Source: a virus. From it: DNA of 43,580 bases. A program made the position numbers and the translations under genes. The stretch is taken from positions 1 through 43,580 of IMG/VR virus record IMGVR_UViG_3300031539_000090; one strand, given 5' to 3'. Under the pieces are notes generated by a model. The model had not been told where the DNA came from. It worked only from the letters and a program-made list of their open reading frames with translations, and ran no database searches. The first letter of the stretch is position 1; each line of letters begins with the position of its first letter. This document shows, in pieces, positions 18,967-27,300 of this stretch.

Positions 18967-20742
18967 ATGGGGGGCCTAATGGGGGCCGAGTATAAGGACA
19001 AGACGTTCTACGAGCGTGTAATGATGCGCCACGTTGAAATGGCGGAGGACCGGAAAAACTGGGATTCTCAGCGTGAGGTAATTGTCGAATATTACCGTCC
19101 CGACATTACGATATATTCAGCCAAATCATCTTCGGAGACCGGCAAGTTCCTTCACGAAGATTTAGTTGAGGGTACGGGTTCGTGGTCGGCTGCGGTAATG
19201 GCGAGGGGCTTTCAGGGTTCTATGGTCGGCCCGACCCTTCAGTGGCGTCAAAGCCAGATGAAGCAGATGCGGTTCCGCGGCAACGACTCTCTAAACGCAT
19301 GGCTTCAGCGGGGCGATGATTACATGCTCGAAGTCTACCGGCAGAGCAATTTTTACGAGATAATCGGCCCTGATGTCCTCGATGGTATCACCGTGGGTTC
19401 CCCCGTAATGTTAATAGAGGAAGATGAGGCCACCGGCAAGATAATATGCAAGTTGCCCCATTACAAGGAGAATTACCTCAAGCGCGACTGGTTCGGTAAC
19501 GACATTGCTTATCACAGATTATTTGAAGTTACCGGCATGAACGCGATGATGGAGTTCGGGATTGACAATCTTCCACCTGATATTCAGCAGAAATTAAGGA
19601 GCGGCGACCACAAGACAAAAGACAAGTACCTTATGGTAGTCTACCATGAGGACGACCCCATCTTTAAGGATTTGAAAGAACCCGAATTAGACAGGCCGGA
19701 CAATTCAAATCTTCTATACACTCCGAAGCGCGTTCCGGGCAGGCCGTGGCAGATGTACTATCTTCCCTATACCTGTACCGATGACCGATACAAAGGCGCA
19801 CTGCCCCACGGAGTACCCGCCTATTGGTACAAACCTTTCGCCGCATGGCATTATTTCAGGAATCCCCACGAGACCTACGCCCGTACTCCCGCGTGGTCGG
19901 CGATATACGATGAGAAGGCCGGTCAAGCGGCGTGGACGGCTCTTTATGATGTAGCGGAGTATTCGGCCCGGCCCCCGATGATAGCTCTTCAGGAGGCCAA
20001 GAGACGTACAAAAGCCGTACCCGGTAAGTTCTCATGGGCTATGTCGGATAACGAATGGGACAGGGCACCGAAGCCCCTTATAACGGGCATAAAATATCCT
20101 GATACCACAAACTTTGTGGATAGGATAGATGCGAACCGCAAAAGGCATTTTCACATTGATTTATTCAGAATGTTAGATGAATACCACCGCGAGCACAAAC
20201 AGCCTCCCACCGCTTACGAAGTTGCCCAGATGTTAGCCGAAAAGAACGTCCAGATAGGCCCGGCGATAGAGTCTTTCGACAGGGGTCTTTTGACCCCGGT
20301 GGACGAGCGGTTCATGGAGATAGAGATAAGGTCGGGAAGGTTCTGGAATCAGACCGATCCGCCCGATGAGATATACGAGACGGACGGCGAGACTATCCCT
20401 CAGTTCACCGGACCTTTGGCTCAGGCCCAGAAACTGTCGGTGGTAATGAGAAGGGTGACAGACAATCTTAGTATGGTCGCCCCGATATTTGAATTATGGC
20501 CCGATGCAAGGGACAAAATCAACGCCGGTATTTTAGTCGAACGGATACTTGAGGAAGGCGGATTCTTCCAGGATGCCATCGTACCGCAGGAGAAATTCGA
20601 GAAGATACAAGAGGACAAAAACGCCATGCGTCAGCGCCAATTGCAACTCGAACAGATGTCTATGATGGCCGATGCCGTTCCGAAGTTGCAGGGCGCAACT
20701 CAATCCGGCAGTCCCATGAAGATATTGGAGTCGGCGGCATGA
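18967..20742 (+). CDS. Portal (head-tail connector) protein
   Basis: The 591-aa protein matches the T7 gp8-like head-tail connector family. It has an N-terminal helical region with MMRHVEMAEDRKNWDSQR, then VARGF-type MARGFQGSMVGPTLQW, the SNFYEIIGPDVLDGITVGS clip/wing region, and the stem-like FHIDLFRMLDEYHREHKQPPTAYEV with the usual VAQMLAEKN. Twelve copies form the DNA-entry ring of the head. Start 18967 has a G-run 13 bases upstream; 18979 (MGAEYKD) is an equally plausible start with closer G-rich spacing. The stop overlaps the next gene. Length is normal for the family. Confidence 0.93.
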   Translation: MGGLMGAEYKDKTFYERVMMRHVEMAEDRKNWDSQREVIVEYYRPDITIYSAKSSSETGKFLHEDLVEGTGSWSAAVMARGFQGSMVGPTLQWRQSQMKQMRFRGNDSLNAWLQRGDDYMLEVYRQSNFYEIIGPDVLDGITVGSPVMLIEEDEATGKIICKLPHYKENYLKRDWFGNDIAYHRLFEVTGMNAMMEFGIDNLPPDIQQKLRSGDHKTKDKYLMVVYHEDDPIFKDLKEPELDRPDNSNLLYTPKRVPGRPWQMYYLPYTCTDDRYKGALPHGVPAYWYKPFAAWHYFRNPHETYARTPAWSAIYDEKAGQAAWTALYDVAEYSARPPMIALQEAKRRTKAVPGKFSWAMSDNEWDRAPKPLITGIKYPDTTNFVDRIDANRKRHFHIDLFRMLDEYHREHKQPPTAYEVAQMLAEKNVQIGPAIESFDRGLLTPVDERFMEIEIRSGRFWNQTDPPDEIYETDGETIPQFTGPLAQAQKLSVVMRRVTDNLSMVAPIFELWPDARDKINAGILVERILEEGGFFQDAIVPQEKFEKIQEDKNAMRQRQLQLEQMSMMADAVPKLQGATQSGSPMKILESAA

Positions 20743-21008
20743 GTGACGAGAAGAAAATAGAATCTGAAAAAAGGTACAGGCGGAAACTTATAGAAGGTTT
20801 TACCAAATCGCCTGAATTATTGAGCCGGATAATTGCAAGGCTCTTCTGGCGGGTCGGCCAGCCCGACCACTTGATTTGTGTAGAGCAGTTCATTACGGAT
20901 GTGAATATTCTTGCAGGTGACAACATAATGTGTCTTTGTGACGATATAGCGAAAGTTATTTTGGAGAATGTAAAAGATGTCAGTAATGCCGATGATACAG
21001 ATTCCTAA
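20739..21008 (+). CDS. Hypothetical protein between portal and scaffold, 89 aa
   Basis: The start overlaps the portal stop (ATGA). The protein is helical, with a basic start and an acidic end (DVSNADDTDS). No family is recognised; its position suggests a role in head assembly, but this is inference. Confidence 0.6.
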   Translation: MSDEKKIESEKRYRRKLIEGFTKSPELLSRIIARLFWRVGQPDHLICVEQFITDVNILAGDNIMCLCDDIAKVILENVKDVSNADDTDS

Positions 21009-21180
21009 AGTGCATTTTTTCGGAAGAAGGATATTTTGTGAGTTAAAACCTACAGATAACCCTGATATGCTCGGAATCGAATTAAGCAAGGTACTTATGA
21101 AGGCAATAACGAACGAAACAACCAAAAAAACAAAAGAGTTACTCAATCCGAAAGGTGCGAAGATAATCCAACCCAATTAA
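20977..21180 (+). CDS. Hypothetical small protein, 67 aa
   Basis: The start lies within the last 32 bases of the previous gene, with GGAGAATGTAAAAG upstream. The peptide combines a beta-rich N-terminus (IPKVHFFGRRIFCELK) and a helical Lys/Thr-rich C-terminus. No recognised family. Confidence 0.55.
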   Translation: MSVMPMIQIPKVHFFGRRIFCELKPTDNPDMLGIELSKVLMKAITNETTKKTKELLNPKGAKIIQPN

Positions 21181-21190
21181 GGAAAGACTA

Positions 21191-21769
21191 ATGAACGAAG
21201 AAAGAATTAAAGAACTGAAAAACGAATGTCTCCGAAAGGATGGTAAGCCAAGAGCGAATTGCGACCGTGAAAAGTTGATAGAATTAGTGACTCTTCAGGC
21301 GGAGAAGCCCGATGGCCCGATAGTTGAGGCCGCCCCGGACAAAATAGAAAAGCTTCAGGCCGAATATGACAAGCTCGTAAACATAATTTTCGACCGTACC
21401 GACGAGGATAACCCGAAGCTCAGGGAGGGTGTTACCGAAAAACAACTTGCCCGCTGGCTTTCATTAAGGGATATGATACGCCAGAAGGAGCCGGAGCCGG
21501 AGAGGATAGAGACGAAAGTTCTCAAGGACGGCAGGACCGAGGTAAAGGTCAGGAAAGGCCCGCCCGTTTTCCTCGAAGGAAAAAATGAAAAGGGATGGAA
21601 GGTATTGGCCCAGATAATGCCCGCCGGCGGGAAAGTGAAAGTCAGGGGTTACACGGCATTTCGCATCGCGAGGGGAACTGAAAGGACGCCTTACATAGCA
21701 CCCCCGGCCAGTAACGCCAATCCGAACGCGAAAGTAATGCGGAAGGGCAAACCTAAATATGACATTTAA
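21191..21769 (+). CDS. Hypothetical head-region protein, 192 aa
   Basis: TTAAGGAAAGACTA precedes the ATG. The first third is a helical, charged region with a CLRKDGKPRANCDREKLIELV element resembling SAP-like or lysine-rich helix pairs; the middle is helical. The C-terminal third is beta-rich (WKVLAQIMPAGGKVKVRGY) with a basic end. It lies between portal and scaffold genes, where head-assembly factors usually sit. The family is unknown. Confidence 0.6.
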   Translation: MNEERIKELKNECLRKDGKPRANCDREKLIELVTLQAEKPDGPIVEAAPDKIEKLQAEYDKLVNIIFDRTDEDNPKLREGVTEKQLARWLSLRDMIRQKEPEPERIETKVLKDGRTEVKVRKGPPVFLEGKNEKGWKVLAQIMPAGGKVKVRGYTAFRIARGTERTPYIAPPASNANPNAKVMRKGKPKYDI

Positions 21770-21780
21770 GGAAGAAGACT

Positions 21781-22674
21781 ATGAAGAAAAGATTTAGAAG
21801 TTGCTGGTCATTTGGCAATCCGTTCAGTTTACGTTTTCTCGAAGGTGAAGGCGGTGAAGAGGGTGGAGGCGACCCGCCCGTTCTTTCAGTTGACCTTGAC
21901 GGTCTCAAAAGTCACAAGGGCGCGGATGGTCTTAACTTTTTTAGTGACGAGCATCTTGAGAAATTAAACCTGTGGGGTTCGGACGACCCGACGAAGGCGA
22001 AGTTCCGCACGGAAGACGGTAAGTTGGACGTTCCGAAGATAGTAAAAAGTCTTTTGGAGCGTGATAAGCAGATAACCAAGATGGCAAGTCCCTTACCGGA
22101 AGATGCCACGGAATCTGAAAGATTTGAGTACCGCAAGAATCTTTCGAGGATGTTGGGAGTGCCGGACACACCGGGTGATTACAAGCCAATCATACCCGAA
22201 GGCGTTGATATTGACCAGGATGCTCTTAATGAATATTTGATAGGGGCACACAAGCATAATCAGTCCCGCGAGTCTGTTCAGTTTGCCGTAGATACCCAAC
22301 TCAAAATGTTAGCAAAACGGGAGGAAAAGCACCAGCAGAATCTCGGCAAACAAAACGAAGAGTCCGAGATAAAGATTAAGGCCCACCTGGGCGGTGCCGA
22401 CAAATTCGCTGCCAATGACCAACTCTTGCAGAGGTACATCCACGACTTTACCGAGACCGATGAGCAGTTCGATATAGTCTTTGAAGGTATCAAAAATACT
22501 CTCTTTTCCGGTGGTGAACCTGTAAAGACGGCCATTATGAAGGCTTTATGTCACGCCGCCGAACAGTTCAAAGGCGAGGCCAAGACTATTTACTCGGACG
22601 CCAAAGAACGAATAACCGAAGAGCAGTCTCTTAAAGAGGAATTTCCTAAATCACACGAAGACTTAAAAGATTAA
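21781..22674 (+). CDS. Scaffolding protein
   Basis: The 297-aa protein is acidic and mostly helical. It carries the phage-scaffold signature: WGSDDPTKAKF, a segment VPKIVKSLLERDKQI, then MLGVPDTPGDYKPIIPEGVDID and a long helical C-terminus with many Glu/Lys. In podoviruses such proteins line the inside of the prohead and leave on maturation. Its place directly before the major capsid gene supports the call. The first 25 residues are unusually basic and aromatic. AAGGAAGAAGACT precedes the ATG. Confidence 0.82.
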   Translation: MKKRFRSCWSFGNPFSLRFLEGEGGEEGGGDPPVLSVDLDGLKSHKGADGLNFFSDEHLEKLNLWGSDDPTKAKFRTEDGKLDVPKIVKSLLERDKQITKMASPLPEDATESERFEYRKNLSRMLGVPDTPGDYKPIIPEGVDIDQDALNEYLIGAHKHNQSRESVQFAVDTQLKMLAKREEKHQQNLGKQNEESEIKIKAHLGGADKFAANDQLLQRYIHDFTETDEQFDIVFEGIKNTLFSGGEPVKTAIMKALCHAAEQFKGEAKTIYSDAKERITEEQSLKEEFPKSHEDLKD

Positions 22675-22691
22675 AAACCTGATTCAGACAA

Positions 22692-22773
22692 CTCGCGCAA
22701 GCGAGCCTGATGCTTAGAGGCTAAAGCGGCCTCCGCGAAGCACGCGTTAAGTGTCAGGGGAGCCTGAAAGCTC
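22692..22773 (+). ncRNA. Structured leader RNA before the major capsid gene
   Basis: The 149-bp gap holds several strong helices: CTCGC-GCAA-GCGAG (22692-22705, GNRA loop); a 12-bp stem 22706-22717 with 22747-22758 (three G-U pairs) closing a three-way junction with hairpins 22718-22732 (AGGC/GCCT) and 22734-22746 (CGCG/CGCG); and GAGC/GCTC at 22760-22773. The capsid ATG follows 50 bases later with GGAGAATT as ribosome site. A three-way junction with a GNRA hairpin suggests a functional RNA (translation control, RNA processing or stability). I cannot match it to a known class. Confidence 0.55.
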
Positions 22774-22823
22774 AGATAACTCTCCGAAACGTGAAGTAAG
22801 TAAATACGAATTGGAGAATTATT

Positions 22824-23825
22824 ATGAGCGACCACGATTTTGGTACAAGATACCATTTAATCCAGTTGGCGAAGCTCGACGACAAGAGTCCTCTCAGTCG
22901 TTTCGCCAAAGTGCTCAGTGAATCCAATCCCATACTCGGTGACATGCCGATATACCCCTCCAATGAAATTCTGGGCTATACCGGTACGCGCGAGACCAGC
23001 CTTCCGACCCCTGTGATTATCAATGTCGGGGAAGGATGGGACGCCAGCAAGATGGAATGGGACAGCTTCACTGAGGTAATTTCAATGTTCAAAGACCGGA
23101 TAGACGTTCCGCGTGATGTTCTTCGTATCCAGAAGAATAAAGCGCAAAAGATGCGTCTTATCCGCCAAAGGCATCAGGAAGGTTTTTCGCAGGGCGTTGC
23201 CAACCATCTTATCAACGGTTCGAGCGTAGCCAGTCCGCGTAAGTTCGACGGTTTGGGCATAAGGTATAAAACACCCGACGCCTCGGATGTTCTCAGTCCG
23301 ACCAACGGCGATTACGGCGTCTACGATATGGGAGGCACGGGCGACGATACAACGAGTATCTGGCTCATCCAATGGGCCGAGGACAAGATTTGCGGTATCT
23401 GTCCGCAGAACGACCCTCATAAAGGTATTCGCATCGAGGACATGGGCAGGCAGTATTACACCGCCGAGAATTCCAAATCCAATATCTGTTTAAGAACGGA
23501 GTTGGAATGGGATTTGGGACTTTGTGTAAGCGACTATACGGCCTGTGCGAGGATAAGGAATGTTGAGGTATCTATTGATTCGATGGATACTACCCTTTGG
23601 AAAAAAGTCATCGAAGCGAGGAACAACTTCAAGGGTTCCGAACCAGTGTGGATGTACTGCTCTCGAACCATCCTCACTCAACTCGACATCATGTCGGTGG
23701 AGAAACAGAACGTCTTTTACGACAAGAACAACCCGTGGGGCACCCTGCGCCTGCGATTCCGTGACATGCCGATAGGCAAATGCGATTGCATCAGTGAGTC
23801 TGAGACTGCGGTTGCCGCGGCATAA
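22824..23825 (+). CDS. Major capsid protein (epsilon15 GP7-like)
   Basis: The 333-aa protein resembles the epsilon15/BPP-1-type major head protein with an HK97 fold: LIQLAKLDDKSPLSRFAKVLSESNPILGDMP at the N-terminus, WDSFTEVISMFKDRIDVPRDV, GVANHLINGSS-type helix, FDGLGIRY, then TELEWDLGLCVSDYTACARIRN and a C-terminal MPIGKCDCI. The protein forms the icosahedral shell. It lies between scaffold and cement genes, as in relatives. Translation is probably high: GGAG precedes the ATG and a structured leader lies upstream. Confidence 0.88.
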   Translation: MSDHDFGTRYHLIQLAKLDDKSPLSRFAKVLSESNPILGDMPIYPSNEILGYTGTRETSLPTPVIINVGEGWDASKMEWDSFTEVISMFKDRIDVPRDVLRIQKNKAQKMRLIRQRHQEGFSQGVANHLINGSSVASPRKFDGLGIRYKTPDASDVLSPTNGDYGVYDMGGTGDDTTSIWLIQWAEDKICGICPQNDPHKGIRIEDMGRQYYTAENSKSNICLRTELEWDLGLCVSDYTACARIRNVEVSIDSMDTTLWKKVIEARNNFKGSEPVWMYCSRTILTQLDIMSVEKQNVFYDKNNPWGTLRLRFRDMPIGKCDCISESETAVAAA

Positions 23826-23842
23826 AGAAAGGAGGCACTCTT

Positions 23843-24304
23843 ATGGGTGCAGAGACTAATTTAGGCGTATTCAGTGAAAGTCAGGTCATTAACAGCACTG
23901 AAGCGTCCACAAAAGATATAGATTTGGCAATGACTCGCCATCAAATCGGCGTTGGCGTTCCAATCTATATTTGTGTTCGTGTTGCGATAGCTTTTACAGG
24001 CGCTACGAGTGTGGCTATCGCAATGGAAAACGACACCGATTCTGCTTACGGAAGCGCTGTCACGTTCCCCCTTCGGGCTGCTATCGAGTTGGCCGACGGA
24101 CTTTCAACGCTTGGCCAATGGCTTTACAGGGGAACGCTGCCGTATGAATTAACAGAGACGTATTTACAGCTCAAATATACTTTGGTCGGTGCCGAAACTG
24201 TCGGCGCGGTCGATGCGTGGCTGAGTTTACTGCCGCCTTCGGATATTGGCGCTAACGCTCAGGTATGGGCTTCCAATGTAGGCGATCCGGCGGCCCCGGC
24301 ATAA
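23843..24304 (+). CDS. Capsid cement protein (Bbp16-like)
   Basis: The 153-aa beta-rich protein has the pattern of Bbp16-family cement proteins: N-terminal FSESQVINSTEASTKDIDL, then VAIAFTGATSVAIAMENDTDSAYGSA, and a C-terminal LPYELTETYLQLKYTLVGAETVGAVDAWLSL. Such proteins bind the capsid surface at the local axes and strengthen the shell. AAAGGAGG lies nine bases before the ATG. Directly downstream comes the giant solenoid gene. Confidence 0.85.
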   Translation: MGAETNLGVFSESQVINSTEASTKDIDLAMTRHQIGVGVPIYICVRVAIAFTGATSVAIAMENDTDSAYGSAVTFPLRAAIELADGLSTLGQWLYRGTLPYELTETYLQLKYTLVGAETVGAVDAWLSLLPPSDIGANAQVWASNVGDPAAPA

Positions 24305-24318
24305 GAAAGGAGATAAGC

Positions 24319-27300
24319 ATGAAAAAGTTAATACTAATAACGATTATGGCCGTTCTTGCCTTCTCTACTCTTGCCGGTGCGGCCTTGACGTACGGCCCTG
24401 AATACTACAGGAAGCGCATTTCAAATGCGGGTTCGGGCTATGCGGACAGCGACCCCGTTTATCTTTTTATGAATGAGGTCGATGAGAACTTAATAAGTTC
24501 GGGCGGGGCGGCGAGTGTCTTGTTCACGCCCGGCACAGCACCTACCGGCGCAGAGGGTCTGGTCTATTACGATGATGCTTCGGACACCTTGATGCTCTAT
24601 TCAGGCGCATCCGGGCCTTGGAAGACTATAGACCTTGCTGGTGCATCAAATCTGGATACGGCCTACAACAACGGAAACACTATAACTGTCGATGGAGACG
24701 CCTTAACTTTTACGGCGGGTGCCGGTACGAATAACGGCGTACTTACGTTAGTCCAGTCGAATACGGGAGCTTATGAAGGTTTGAAGATTACCAATGCCGG
24801 AACTGACCCATCCATTGAGATTGACGGTTCGGGTACTGGTGACGACATTACAGGGACTGGTGATACCTGGACTATTTCAGAGGCAGGTGTCGGTAGTTTT
24901 GTCGGTTTAATCTCAGGTGCTTCCGATATTGTCATGGAGAACTCCGACATCTTCTCGAACGGCACCAATAATACCTTTACGTTCGCCGGTAACGAAGCAA
25001 CTGTCGAAGATTTAAGTATCGGACTTGGTGTAAATACTAATATTGTTACGCTTTCGTCCAGTACCGGTGCTACAACCATAGACTGGGGTGCGATGACGAC
25101 CGCTTCCGGTATGACGACTATCACCGGCGACGCCGCTATCTTTACAATCGGCTCGACGGGCACTTCTGCCGGACATGATGTGATTATTCAACAGGCGGGA
25201 GTTACGGATCAACAGTTGGTTCTCCAGTCATCGGGTAATGCGACAAATGCTCTGAGACTTCTCGCTTCTGCTGCCGGTATTGATATAGACGCTACGGGCA
25301 GTACACTGACTATCACCAATACAGCCGACGGTGCCGACGACGATATTACTATCGAGCAGGACGGAGATCAAAACGCTTCTATCATCTTAACTTCCGATGG
25401 TACGGGCGGCGATGCTATCAGTCTTATCTCATCGTCTGCCACGGGTGATATTAAAGTGGCTTCCGCCGACGAGATAGACATTGACGCTGCATCCACTATT
25501 GATATTGCCATAGCGGGTTTAGCTACTCAGGACTTTATAGTCACCAATACCGGCGGCTCTATTATTATGACCGCCACTGAGGATATTGCGGATGGTATCT
25601 ATCTTCATTCTACTACCGGTGGAATAGATATTGTTGCCGACGGCGCAGCAGCCAAAGACCTTGACCTGACCTGTACGAACGGTTCGGTCATCGTTACGGC
25701 AGGCGAGGCTAATTCCGATGCAATTAAACTCAACGCGAGTGCCGGAGGCGTCAATATAGATGCCCTTGCCGCTTACGATGTGGATATTGCAGGCGGTCAG
25801 GTCTTGATTTCTTCCTTAGACAATGCCGCAAGTGCAATTGCTCTGACAACGAATGTGAATACCTTGGAGACTATTGTCGTCACCAATACCAAAGGAACGG
25901 CAGCAGGCGCAATTACCCTTACCGCAACGGCGGGAGGTGTCGATATTGATGCTGCCGCTGCTAAGGAAATCAATATTGCCGGCGGTAACGTGGCGATTGT
26001 CAATAAGACGGCTGGCGCAACGGCTATTACGGCGATAACCAACGTAGATACTACCGACCAGATAGTCGTTACCAATACCAAAGGCACTAATGAAGCGGCC
26101 ATTGATATTACCGCAACGGCTGGCGGTATCGACATTGACGCCGCTGCCGGTAAAAACGTAGCAATTAACGGCGGTCAAATTCTCATCGAATCGGAAGATG
26201 ATGGAGCAAGTTCCATTCAGTTAAAGACCAACACAGGCAATACCGAGACTATCGTAATTCTCAATAGTCAGGGCGCCGGTGACGACTCTATTAATATTGA
26301 CTCTACCGCAGGCGGTTTGGACGTCGATGTTGCCAAAAGTTTGGCACTTACTTCAAGTGAAGGCGCTCTCGATTCGGTAGTTATCACATCGACCAACGGC
26401 GGTATTGACTTAATTACTACCGGAGCCGTTGCCACGGAAGACATTGACATTACAAGTAGTGCGAGTGTCAATATCACTTCTGCGGAAAACATTGCTGCTG
26501 CGATTGTAATTGCAACAACAGGCGGCGGAGGAGCGGCCGAAACGATTGATATTACCAATAATCAGGGTATTACTTCTTCATTAACGACTGAGACGGATGC
26601 TGCGATTCAACTCGAAGCTACTGTCGGCGGTATTGGTTTGTATTCGGGTTTGAGCGGCGCCGATGCTATCCGCTTAGAGACCGCCGGTGCGGCCGCGCAA
26701 ATGACTTTGCAGGCCATTGCCGGTGTAGGCGCTTCCGCTACCGGAGAAGAAGATGCCGCCATTCAACTTTATGCCCAGGCCGGTGGTATTGGTCTGGCTT
26801 CGGGTCTTGCTGCTGCTGATGCTATTCGCATCGAAGCCCAAGGTGCTAACGGTCAAATAACGATACAGAACAAGTTAGGTATAACCGCTTCTTCTGCAAC
26901 GCAGTTCGACGCATCTATTCAGCTTTACAGCGAGGCAGGCGGTATTGGCTTGCATTCAAAACTGAACGGGGCGGATGCTATCCGTATCGAGGAAGGCGGT
27001 GGTACTGGAGGTACTATCAATATCCACGCCAATACGGGTAACGCCGTTGCCGATGGAGCCGCTTCTATCAATCTTTTGAGCGATGTTGGCGGTATCGGTC
27101 TTAAAGCGACGGGACTGGCAAGTGCTAATGCAATCTGGATTCAGGCTGCCGCAGGCGGTGTTAATATTGACGCTCAGGCAGCTTACGATGTCGATATTGA
27201 CGGGGGTCAGATTTTCCTTACCTCATCTCATAACGTACCGGATGCCATCAAGATTCATTCTGATTCAGGTGCGAATGCGAACATAAACATTCTCAACGAT

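Noticed and set aside
22706-22795. Hammerhead-like elements (CTGATG, CGAAAC) in the capsid leader
   Set aside because: The conserved core A after CUGAUG is missing, and the CGAAAC lies outside the helices needed for a hammerhead fold.
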